A stretch of 64,000 nucleotides of DNA from Azolla caroliniana (Eukaryota; Polypodiophyta). The translations under genes and the position numbers were made by a program. The notes beneath the pieces were generated by a model. It saw nothing but the letters and a program-made list of their open reading frames with translations. It ran no database searches and was not told the origin of the DNA. The stretch is taken from assembly GCA_043228905.1 (NCBI GenBank), contig JBHGNT010000007.1, positions 14,508,001-14,572,000 on the forward strand, written 5' to 3'. Shown piece by piece: positions 1 through 10,100 of this stretch. Each line of letters opens with the position of its first letter. Positions within the stretch are counted from its first letter, which is position 1.

Positions 1-419
1 CGATACCTTGGATCACATAAGCAACCTTGGGGACATTGGCATAGTTTGGCAAAAGCAAGCCGTCTTGCTCGAGCTCTAGCTCTGCAATCCGGACCCCGAC
101 ATTGCGGATAGCACGATCGATATCATCTTTCATCCAAACACGCACTACTCCACCTTCAGTTTGTAACACCTCACAAGGTTCCCCAAGATCTAGATCAAGA
201 AACTCTTTCTTCCTTCTCCTCTTTCTGTCTATCATCATGATTATCGAGCGTGGAAATTAATGTCGTAGTATAGAGATTCGATCGACCTTTGCAACCTTCC
301 AATGAAAAATATTCAGAAGGAGCATCACGACCTTCCAATGAAGCATATGATTCATCCACCACACAACCTAGAAGAAGCAGCAGGAATACCCATATCATCA
401 AATGGTTGTAGTAACGCAT
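1..419 (-). CDS. 11S-globulin-like cupin protein, N-terminal part (runs off the left edge)
   Basis: Reading leftwards from an ATG at 419-417 there is a clear signal peptide (MRYYNHLMIWVFLLLLLG, then a cut site near ESYA). Further on, down to the edge, comes GVRIAELELEQDGLLLPNYA followed by NVPKVAYVIQG. That is the first cupin strand pattern of legumin-type 11S globulins, secreted storage or cell-wall bicupins. The signal frame and the cupin frame differ by one base. A 58-nt intron with GT-AG ends (about 229-286) would join them, giving a basic KDRKRRRKKEF linker; a frameshift is the alternative. The rest of the gene lies outside the window. The family call rests on remembered motif similarity, and other secreted bicupins are possible. 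Confidence 0.62.
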
Positions 420-462
420 AATGAGCAAAATATTGAAAGGATATCTTTGTGGGAATAGATAG

Positions 463-531
463 GATATATAAATGTGATACAACACAACTGGAGATTGAGG
501 GCATATATATGATCTATTGTAATGGCATGCA
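463..531 (-). promoter_or_regulatory. Putative promoter of the cupin gene: TATA box and RY-like motif
   Basis: On the minus strand a TATA-like stretch (rc of 463-474, ATTTATATATCC) lies about 45 bases upstream of the start codon at 419. Further upstream is GCATGC at 525-530, overlapping CATGCA at 526-531, the RY core typical of seed-storage globulin promoters. A CACATG E-box lies near 559. Motif matches are direct; promoter function is inferred. Confidence 0.4.
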
Positions 532-1074
532 AGGGATTGTGCATGGAGGTGTGTGTCCACATGGCAGCACAGCTCAAGGGTGATGATCATCATGAGTGTA
601 CTACTATTAATCAACATTCATGTGTTGTAATCACCTTACCCAAGGTTCCTTCTAAAGACTACTTCTAGTATGTACATACTTGCAATCATGTCCAAACATA
701 TTTCATAAGTCATCACTCGTATGCCCAAACACCGCAAAGTCATTCTATATAGCTTCGGAATCCATGAATGGGGCCTAATGAATGGTTGGAATATATCAAA
801 GATGATACTTCGGAATGTTTTTTGGCTTGTTTTCTATCCGAATATCATGACAACCAAGACGAATGCTCTCCACTCGATGATGAATTAAATGTTCTCCGAA
901 TATTAATGTGACATGCAAACTTGGTTATATATAAACTATCAAAACCATACAGGAAATATAAATTCATGGTTTCATCTAGAATGGAGTTAGTAAAGAATAA
1001 AGAAAGGAGTCGAAAATATAATTGCAAGCATTCCCTAACCTTCCTTCCCGTTCCACTTGGAAACAACCACTCTA

Positions 1075-1200
1075 ATTGGGATGAGCCAGCTTATTGATCT
1101 CCTCCTTCACTTGAGGCACATAGTTGGGGTTCAATGGATATCGGTGGTGTTCAACCTGGATCACATCAGTTTTGAGTTGTAACTAATGTTGATAGAAATT
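1075..1200 (-). pseudogene. Ty3/Gypsy reverse transcriptase remnant
   Basis: The minus strand reads QVEHHRYPLNPNYVPQVKEE followed by INKLAHP. After a frame change it reads PIRVVVSKWNGKEG. This is the N-terminal edge of Gypsy RT (pattern RRYRLNPxYxxxVKEEIxKLL, then SPIVVVPKKNGK). No further RT motifs follow, so only a fragment survives. Confidence 0.5.
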
Positions 1201-2215
1201 GGGTTGTAAACCTTATCATCGTTGATGATAAGGTGGATACCTCATATAGTTCATAAGTTTGTGGTGAAAGTTTGGATACCGCCTTATATACTTTGGCTTG
1301 AGGTCGTCCTCTAAAGCCAAAGTACTTCTTCTCACTCTTTTTCCAACATCCTGAACTCGTATATCTCTTGGTCGAGTACATTGCATGCCATTGCAAATTC
1401 TACCAATAATTCCAGATAGCTCTATTCCGTGGACTCCATGGGATAAGCGTTGATCTAATCCATCATCTTGTTGGCTATGACATTGTGTGGCACGGTCATG
1501 GCTTTGAATAGGGTTGAACATCACCAACATTTGTATTACAATTTGACATAATGAAAGAATAAGAGAATAAGGAGAATAAGATATTAACAGTGCTAAACGA
1601 CATCGACAACCCCCAAACGGAGAACATGAGATAAATATTACCAATAAATATTACCTTTTATTATACCTTGATTTTTCAATAATAGGTCCAAAGAAGAGGG
1701 AATAGCCTAACGAATAAAGTCTCAAAATGTCGTAATGAAGAGGGTAGCTCTCAAACCACCACTCGCTCCCACATGTTTTGGATCATTATGGGATTGTCCC
1801 ACTTATTAGAATAAGTGGTTTCCAAATATCCTACCCTCACACATTAAAATTAGCTATAAGCATAGTTCCTAAATGTTAGAATCTTAATTAATGTTAACAA
1901 AAATTAAGAAAGAAAGAGTGCCAGTACACCCCTTAGCGAAAGTGAGAGATGGATTTATGTCCCTCGCCGGCGTCTCATACTACAATTTACAAACATGGAT
2001 AGTACCTTGGGTTTGAAGAAGAAGAAGGTGCACGTGGATGAAGCTATTGTTGTATCACATTGTCAAAGTCTATCTCAAAACAACCAAGAAAAGAGATCCC
2101 TCTTCATGAAGGTAGCTAGATTTTTTATTAGGCCCATGTGTGAGCCAAGTGATGAAACACTCTCTAAGTTATCTCCTATCATAGGATTGAGTTAGCTTAA
2201 TACTCACGCTTCATC

Positions 2216-2332
2216 CTTGCAAATTATACTACAATTACGGTTGCAATTGTCTAGATGACAAGTTATCCTTACAAATTAGCCTACAATTACGGTTACAATT
2301 GTCTAGATGAAAAGTTATATTATCCAAATGGA
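2216..2332. repeat. Two-copy tandem duplication, period 52 bp
   Basis: CTACAATTACGGTTGCAATT at 2229 recurs at 2281 with one change. Both copies continue through GTCTAGATGA(C/A)AAGTTAT. Confidence 0.75.
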
Positions 2333-2380
2333 TTTGAACCTATAGCCTTATGATACACCTATCAAAGCCTTATCATCATG
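2326..2380 (-). repeat. tRNA-derived (SINE-like) module
   Basis: Read on the minus strand, a B-box-like GGTTCAAATCC is preceded by a degenerate GATAAGGCTT segment. Similar modules occur in the Gypsy LTRs at 39950-40008 and 46871-46929 and in the insert at 57937-57990. It is too degenerate to fold as a tRNA. Confidence 0.35.
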
Positions 2381-2654
2381 ATAATTATTATAATGTGTGA
2401 TATTATTATATCATCTAATATTTCACATATATTCTAGAACTTTCCCAAATAATCTCAAAAACTCATGAAAATTTTAATTATCTAGAAAACTCTCGATAAC
2501 TTTGGAATATTTTAGAAAATTTACGAATACACCTTCGAGACCTATAAAATAGAGGCATATTGTAGTAGGAGAGAGAGAGAGGAGAAAAGAGAAGGGAAGT
2601 CACGGAGGCCGAATCTTGGCCTCCTAAGAGCATTCGCCCTCTTATATTAACGTC

Positions 2655-2765
2655 AACCCCTACGTTGGCCTCAACCCTTTTGTTCACCTTCTCGCCTACA
2701 TTGACCTCAAACCCCTATGTTGGCCTCAACCCTTATGTTCACCTTCTCCCCTACATTCAACTCGA
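2655..2765. repeat. Two-copy tandem repeat, period 55 bp
   Basis: A unit containing TA(C/T)GTTGGCCTCAACCCTT and then GTTCACCTTCTC is present twice, starting at 2655 and 2710. Degenerate thirds continue to about 2850. The open plus frame here (2665-2883) is a by-product of the repeat. Confidence 0.65.
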
Positions 2766-3244
2766 ACTTACATTCGATTTGACCCCTACAATCACCTTCA
2801 CCCCAATGTTCCCCTTGCCTCCTATGTTTATCTCCCTTACTTCATTCACCTCACGAGCCCACATCACAGTATTTGAGCACTAATTAAATAAAGCAGAGTT
2901 CACACAACATCATGTCCTCCCTGGTCTTGCTCGAGTGGCATAGACACGCATGTTTAAGCTACAAAATTAACAATTAGCACTCATATATTCATTTGGTGAG
3001 TACTTTGACACCACTTATTGTTTTATATTCTATTGTGACATGCAATTGTAAATGGTAATTGAATCATCCAAGAATTATTTAATTCAATTTCCTATTGTGG
3101 AACCAAAACTATAAAAATCTTGAGTAGCTCAATTGCAACAGACTTCCACACATTACTGAAAGCTATACTTGCGTTTTCACAACCTTTGTGACTTTGTTGT
3201 TAATGATATGTGTAAAAACAGAGAAGTACTGCAATCCAGGTTGA

Positions 3245-3280
3245 AACACGTTCGCGTTCACAAGTGGAAGGATCGCGCAT
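3245..3280. repeat. Terminal inverted repeat, transposase-side end of copy 1
   Basis: Starts AACACGTTCGCGTTCACAAG and continues with TGGAAGGATCGCGCAT. Just inside, TGGAAGGAT is repeated directly (units at 3264 and 3283, 19 bp apart). The same direct repeat marks the transposase-side end of copy 2, so it is a fixed part of this end. TSD TTGA precedes it. Confidence 0.9.
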
Positions 3281-3602
3281 AAATGGAAGGATAAGGGAAA
3301 TTTTAGGGGTTTTTCAATGATTTTACAAAACACATTGATACCAGTATCATACATGTTCAAACATACTATGAAAAAGGTTAAAAATCCACTATTTTCGTGA
3401 TTTAGAAGTAACTAAAAAAAGACGAATTTCAAAAAGATACATTCTCAATTTATATAACAAACTTTACAACCAATGTTATTTTATAAGAAACGATTTTTTA
3501 GAAATCATAAGAATTCAAAACACATGATTTTATATTACTCGATTTGTTACAAGCGGAATGTAGTTACACGTAATAGCCAAATATACATTCATGATCACTC
3601 CT

Positions 3603-6383
3603 TTACGGTGAATCACTACTATAACTAATATACAATGACGATTCCTCCTCATCATCCTCGGATGTACCAATCAGTGCATTATCTTCGTCATAAACCAAAT
3701 GGTTTGACTCTAGATTATATGTAGCAGATCTCGTTTGCCTTTGACTCGAGCCACCTTGTAGACCTGGTAATTTTTCTTTTATTATATCTATTGTTGACTT
3801 CCTTAATCGTCCGGCCTTTGTAAGTGTGAAGTCGTACACGATGATATCCACATCAGAGATATCAAGGGTCAAGGTGTTACGAATGTTTCGCTTCCTCTTC
3901 CTACCTCCCCTTCTTGTTTGGCATTCAATCATCTCCAATGTATACTTACCTGTAAAAGCATTTGCACTTCTAGTGTTGTACCAATGAACATTTATAGACT
4001 TGATCGTGTTTTCTATTTCATGCATTAGCACTTCTAGAATTTTACCAACCCAAAATTGGTGGCCATGTGAGTTCTCATTAGCCGGCGTTGCAATCAACAT
4101 CCCCGCGGTGAGCTCTTGCAAATTTCCTTGCCATCTAGCTTCGGCTGCTTTGGTCATCCTTGGTCCCACATAAATGTCTCTTTGTTGTGGATGGACCAAG
4201 CTGTCATTAATCGCATTTACTAGTCGCTCCGGACTTCTATTTACGCGATCATGTTGCAGCGACCATGTGAATGGCGTTTCCAAATTCCAATTATCAATAG
4301 ATACACAATTGTCTATAATTTCTTTCTGATCACTATAAAATACATCCCACCATGACGTGTCTTGTTGTGCGGCATATTTCTTGGCGGCCTCAATATGCTT
4401 TCTTTTTTCTTCTAAGGCTTGGAGCCATGACCGTTTTTGTTCTGATACCAAGTCGCTCTGCAACTGTCCTTTCTTCTCAATTGGCATTTGCTTAGCTCCA
4501 TGGACAATTGTACTCGGCATACAAAGTAATAACTGGCAACCACCTTCAGGTTCCCATGTTGTAGAAGATGAATATTGTTTAGCATACAAAAGTGTAGAAC
4601 CACTTATTCCCTTTTTCTTTATCAAAAAAATGTGATTGAAACTTATATTGTTTAACTAAGCAAGCACTTTAACATTCCCACCACCCCCATCTAATATATA
4701 TCTCTTAAAGTCATATACCTCCGTCAAGTGTAACACTTTTGGGCGTGGTGTATAAGCATCACAAATGACATCAAATAGTTTAGGTAAAGTGAAAGCATCA
4801 TGCCGAGACAACTGTCTGGAGAATGTGCTAAACATCTTATCTACATGGTCATGTGTGTGGGCAACCAAAAGGAAATTGACTTTCACTTTCCTAAACAATT
4901 CTAGGTTGACCACCATACTTAGATAGCCAAATACAGTTGAATTTTTGTTCTCTCTAGCAGTATTGTCCAATTGAATGTATAGAACAGGGGGGAAAGGTTG
5001 TCCCCAAGACATCAAAACTCGGTGAATCACTGTAACTGTTAGGTTAGGGTCATTGTGAACATTGGGGTAAGTAATGAAGACGTGAGGTCGAACGGACCTA
5101 TTATAAGCCAAGCATCCCACCAAGTGCATTTGAACAAGGCACTCATCATTGACATCTTTGGGGAGCCTCCGCATATGCGGCAAGCATGTCTTCTTCTGGT
5201 CCATGCCATCTATCATTAAGCACATGTATTGTTCAGGCCTCTTCAAACACTTCTCTCTATGATGCATCGCCTTCCTTCGTTCTAAGGATTGTGCCTCACG
5301 ATGCTCTTGTAGTAACTTCTTACTCGTATCCTTTTCCATTGATGTCTTTGCACCTTTAGCCAAACTTTTAAGATTTGCACAAATGGAGCAATACCCCATA
5401 CGTACTTTACGAGGAATAATAACATTTGAAAACCGAGATCTCCATAATCTTGTGAATTGGCTATAGGTGATAGACTTATTACGTGAGCCCAACATATCAG
5501 ATTGATAGACATCATAAACTTCCCGACGGGTATAATTATCAGAAAGATGCATCCTACCTGTAGTGGGCATTACTTCACAATTTAACTGAAAGTAAGTTTT
5601 CATCCAGCCAATAGCTAGTCTTCCAATTGCACCTTTCATACTTGGAACCTCTTTACAATTGAGCATCTGATCCCCGCTAAGTAGACGTTGTTGTACTCTA
5701 TGTAGCCGCATGTTACTAACACATAACGCAATTTTGAATGCAACTCTACATATCTGTTGCGCATGGAAGATATAATACTCGAATGATACTTTGATCCCCG
5801 TACATTTGTCAGATACTAGTTGCATATGTGATCCGAGGTAAGTGTCTTGCTCATCACCGGTCATCGAAAAATAGTATCGCCTTAATTCTCGCAACTTTGA
5901 TTTTCCAATCATAGACATACAACCACGGGCACAACATATTTTGTTGACATCAAATCCAATCTGTTTATCTGATGTCACCAAGCTAAATCTAGCCAGACGA
6001 ATTCTTCGTGGGATTCTTCTAATATGCATAGGGCTCCCAGATTTCTCTTCCTGCATAGAGGTTGGTGTAACCTTGTTACAGTCTAATTCTCTGTTGTGAC
6101 CATCGCCAATGTTATTCAATGTTTCCTGGGCACTTCCTTCATTCTCGGTATCTTTATTAATATCGTATTCTTCAATAGAGAACTCTTCACATGTGTCATT
6201 ATTTACATTCCCTGTAGATGAGCTCAGACAATATTATTCGATAGAATATGGTGAGTCGGTCGACAGACAATATTCTTCAATCGAATATGGTGACTCTGTT
6301 GACAAACAATACTCTTCAGTAGAAAACAATGGGTCTGATGACAAACAATATTCTTCAATCGAGAACGGTGAATCTTCACTCAT
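3603..6383 (-). pseudogene. DUF7869-like transposase with acidic N-terminal repeats and SH3-like C-terminus
   Basis: One frame of about 926 codons runs from ATG 6383-6381 to 3603. It is broken by TAA near 6240 (GAA in neighbouring repeats) and TAG near 4657 (AAG in copy 2). In order it has: residues 1-90, tandem acidic repeats of the form DSPFSIEEYCLS; a cysteine-bearing region (KICCARGC, later YCSICANL); and an RNase H-fold-like core. The core motifs are LMIDGMDQ (Asp about 392), IQLDNTARENKN (Asp about 473) and HTHDHVDKMFSTFSRQL (Asp about 512/515). The last two match my memory of the DUF7869 signature found in eukaryotic transposon-like proteins. The C-terminal third contains WVGKILEVLMHEIENTIKSI and HWYNTRS, resembling an SH3/Tudor-like barrel, then a basic RGGRKRKRNIR patch that could be a nuclear signal. 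I infer it cuts at the element's inverted repeats. The domain name should be confirmed by a profile search. Confidence 0.72.
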
Positions 6384-7188
6384 GGCTTAAGGTCTAGATA
6401 GGGCTCTCTAAGTTATACTCCTCTCTAAACATATACTCCTCTCTAAACATAAACTTCTCTCTAAACAAAAGCCAAATCAATAGAATGTCTATATTATGTA
6501 ATATTCTATTAATACAATACATCAAAAAATTATTTTTAATAAAGTAATTGTACTTAAAATATCAATTATTATATAAACTAGATCTATATGAAGTTAAATC
6601 AAGTAAAATATAAAACTAATCATTAACAAGCCATGAATATATTGGATTAATGTTAAAATCATTGGCTAATTAATGGCACCCATTTTGATATAGAACGTCT
6701 CACTCATTGGTTCTTTAATGTTCACCATTTTAAATATTAGACTTATCAATCATTGGTTAATTCATGCCCACATCTTTAATACACAACATTTGAGAGTCAT
6801 AAAAATTGTTGCTTTTAGTAATCAATCATTGGTACATTCATGAACCTCTATCATTGTCTCCTTCATAACCATTGAAGTCATTGTAGGTTGTTATGACTAT
6901 AAAAGATTGATCAATATATTAGTTTGACTTTGTAATCATTAATACAATCATAAGTTACTCTAGTTAATGTGACTATGGTTACCAACTAACTATCCTCAAA
7001 GTTACCAACCTTGGTTAAGGTGACTATGGTTACTTTAACCAATGTGTTCAATCCCTATAAATAGGAAGACCTCGTCATATTTCACTCACCAGAGCGTACA
7101 GAGCGTACAGAGCACACAGAGCACACAAAGCACACAGAGCACAAAGCACGAACGCGCGATCTCCGCCTCCACTTCCACACGATCAACC
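6384..7188. promoter_or_regulatory. Divergent intergenic region, promoters of both transposon genes
   Basis: This AT-rich spacer separates the two divergent genes. On the plus side CTATAAATAG (7055-7064) is a canonical plant TATA box 125 bases before the ATG at 7189. It is followed by a leader of 9-10-bp GAGCACACA-type repeats (about 7084-7145). On the minus side the transposase start is preceded by three tandem copies of TACTCCTCTCTAAACAT (about 6415-6470). Both motifs recur in copy 2 (near 58925 and 59222-59285). Function is inferred from position. Confidence 0.55.
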
Positions 7189-10100
7189 ATGTCTTCAAAG
7201 AGAATCGAGCGCGAGGACTCCAGGTAGGCCTCTGACACTGTGGACATTTTTGTAAATATGTTTCGTTTCTCAAGAACTCGATACGCCGTATCGAGTTCAT
7301 GTATACAATACAAACTTTAAACACGAACTCGATACGGCGTATCGAGTTCGTGTTTAAAGTGTAGGTTTCAAACAGGAACTCGATACGCCGTATCGAGTTC
7401 ATGTTTAAAGTTTGAATTTTAAATAGGAACTCGATACGCCGTATTGAGTTCCTATTTATAGTGTAGGTTTTAAACACAAACTCGATACGGCGTATCGAGT
7501 TCCTGTTTAAAGTTTGAATTTTAAACAGGAACTCGATACGCCGTATCGAGTTCCTATTTATAGTGTAGGTTTTAAACACGAACTCGATACGCCGTATCGA
7601 GTCCATGTATATAAGAAGGCTTTGAGAGAGAAAGATCGTGTTTTGGGGGTAACAAATAATTATGGGGTGGAAATGATATCAAATTGTCTGGCAAAATCAG
7701 TCTTTTTTATGTTGACTTTCCTTACTTTTAAAGAAAAACATGCTCTAATTATAGGTGTTTTATGCTCTACTTTAGCTTAAAATAGTAGAAAATGATCCAC
7801 AAATTGCCTTTACGATAGCAAATTCTCCTCAATATAGGTTTGGAATCTATATAAGTCATACCTACTATTTAAAAGAATATATAACCCGTTTTACTTATTA
7901 CGATATATATTTTCTAGGTTGAATAGCCCTGCCTATAATAGATTTTTGAATATGTTACTGCTCCTAGGACCTGTTCTTCATTATAATATACAACGTCAAT
8001 CTACGTGACTACCTAACTTATGTTTTTGCATATACTTTCTTAAATAGGTCGTTTGAGAACCTGTCAGACTGACCCGTGAAGAAAATAAAGCTTCGTATAC
8101 AAGGTTCTCCAATCGAAGCCCAGACCAAGGTAGCTCCTGAGACCATGAAGAGAGGAAAAAAGCTTCTCTTTAACGAAGAGACAAAATCTCAGCCACATAG
8201 TGATGTTAGCCAAAAGAAACTTGTCGCCGCTACTGGAGGCGAACACATTCCTGACCGAGATCTAACGGACAAGGAATGGTGTATGCAATATGTCGACTCA
8301 AAGAAAAAAGTCGTATTGTATACATCAAAGAAGAAGGGTGAGGGGCAGCTTGGAAAGGAAACCCCATTTATGTATGGCCGTATTCTACGATTTGACAACG
8401 AAGATGCAGATTCGGCCAACATACTGGTAATGATAGAGTGCTCCAAGGGGGTACGTAAAGTGTTCCTTTCAGAAGACCTTTTAGTAAAGGAATCTTGTGG
8501 ACCAGAAGTGTTCAAAAAAGCACTTGATAACTCACAAAACCTTATTGTTACCTTGAGGCCTTATATACAAGGCCATGTAACTCTAAGAGATGAAGTGCCC
8601 TCCCCATTGAAGGCCACAAAAAAGGTATCCAAAGTCCAGTCAAGACCAGCAAAGAAGAAGACAATAAAAATGTCGGATACAGATTCAACAAGTGAAAATG
8701 AAGAGGAGGATAATAAGGGGACGCTAGGAGCCGAGCTGGCCTCGGGTGTTTTGTCATCCGAGCAGAATAAAATAAGGAGAGAGTTAATGCAACGGAAGCT
8801 GGTCAGGAAAGGGCAAGTATTTAATTTGCCTATAACACACATCCATCGGCCCCCTATTGATGAAAAAACAGGTCGAAGACCACTTGAGATTAGAGAACCT
8901 CACCGCATGCATGTTCAAAATCTCAAGAAAAAAATGAAAATTAATCCTCATGCCACTGTGGTGCCTTTTATTGTTATGGTAGATCCTGAAGAATGTGAAA
9001 CCATTGAAGATTTTGATATTAGAAAGCATGATCAATATAATTATTTTGTCATTGGTGGATCACATTCAGCAGAGGCACGTCGGCAACTTGTGAGAGAACA
9101 TCCAATCACTTTCTTCTTCAAGTATGCCGAGTGCAAAATTTATGTTGGGCTCACAACCGAAGAGGCTAAGTTGTTGGCATGGGACCATAACAATGATAAT
9201 GACTATAGGCAGAAAATGTCATCTATTGAGCGTATACGGTTCTTCCACCACGAGTATTTAGATGTGAAACAAAAGTTTGGTGTGAAGTTACATCCAGGCC
9301 TTCGACGTCAATGTCTGCATGAAGTCGGCATTGTGGTAGATGATAATGTTAGGTCCGATGGTCTTCGAAAGTATGAGTCTTGGTTTCAATTGGCGTTTAG
9401 AGATGGAGAAGTATGGGACCTACAAGATCAAATCTTCTCAATGTGGGAGAATAAGGAGGTAAAGGGTCAACGACAAAAGAAATGTAGGGTTGACCCTCAA
9501 CTAGAGTTAAAGTCACAAGCCGCCAAGAAAATTGACTTGACAATTGAAGAAGCGGCAGATGACATGAAGTTGTCTCTATGGAGAGCGATGCAAGGTATTA
9601 AGGACGAGCAGCTTCTTGTGTCGGTTTTGTCAAGGGTTGTGGCGAAAGATTTAAGCCTTGAAGAAATGGTCACTGAGTTCAATAAGTAAGTCTTTCAAAT
9701 ACTGAAATTGTAGTGTATCTGGTGTAATTCAAAGTTCTAATCTTGATTTCTAATTTTATAGTCATAAGGTGTACATGAAGATCCAAGAAGTTATGATGAA
9801 ACAACTTGGATGTATAACTTGGGAACAAGTGACCGAGGATTATCCTCTAATGTCTTCGTATAAGGCGTTATCAGAGTATTTTATTGCATTCAAGGATTGG
9901 GTTAGTATTCATGTTTTTTCATTACCCTTTCGTCATATGTAGAGCTTGTATAATAATACCTGATGTCCTATTGCTTCTATTAGAAACCGTGTCGAGGCAA
10001 GAAACAAGGAGAAGTTAAGGATATACACGATTTCCCTACATCCTTCCTTGCACATCTCGAGCGAGCCAGAAAAGAAAAGGATCGTTGCTTAGTCAAGGCG

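Larger units (their letters stand above)
620..3244. other. Gene-free stretch made of degenerate repeats
   Basis: No convincing gene is present. The stretch holds a Gypsy reverse-transcriptase remnant (1075-1200), two short tandem duplications (2216-2332 and 2655-2765), a tRNA-like module (2326-2380), a TATA-like element TATAAAATAGAGG near 2545 and AT-rich DNA. A 66-codon frame at 1995-2195 has a lysine-rich start but matches nothing I know. Confidence 0.5.

Noticed and set aside
2640-2883. Protein-coding gene with FTFSPTLTSNPY-like repeats
   Set aside because: The frame is the translation of a 55-bp tandem repeat with no start context or flanking exons.
7274-7604. CRISPR array (25-bp repeats, 26-bp spacers)
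   Set aside because: Spacers resemble each other, repeats are perfect palindromes, there are no cas genes, and the array lies in an intron of a spliced gene in plant DNA.
7082-7606. 174-codon minus frame across the palindrome array
   Set aside because: Its NSIRRIEF repeats come only from translating the palindromes. It overlaps exon 1 and the promoter and is not kept in copy 2.
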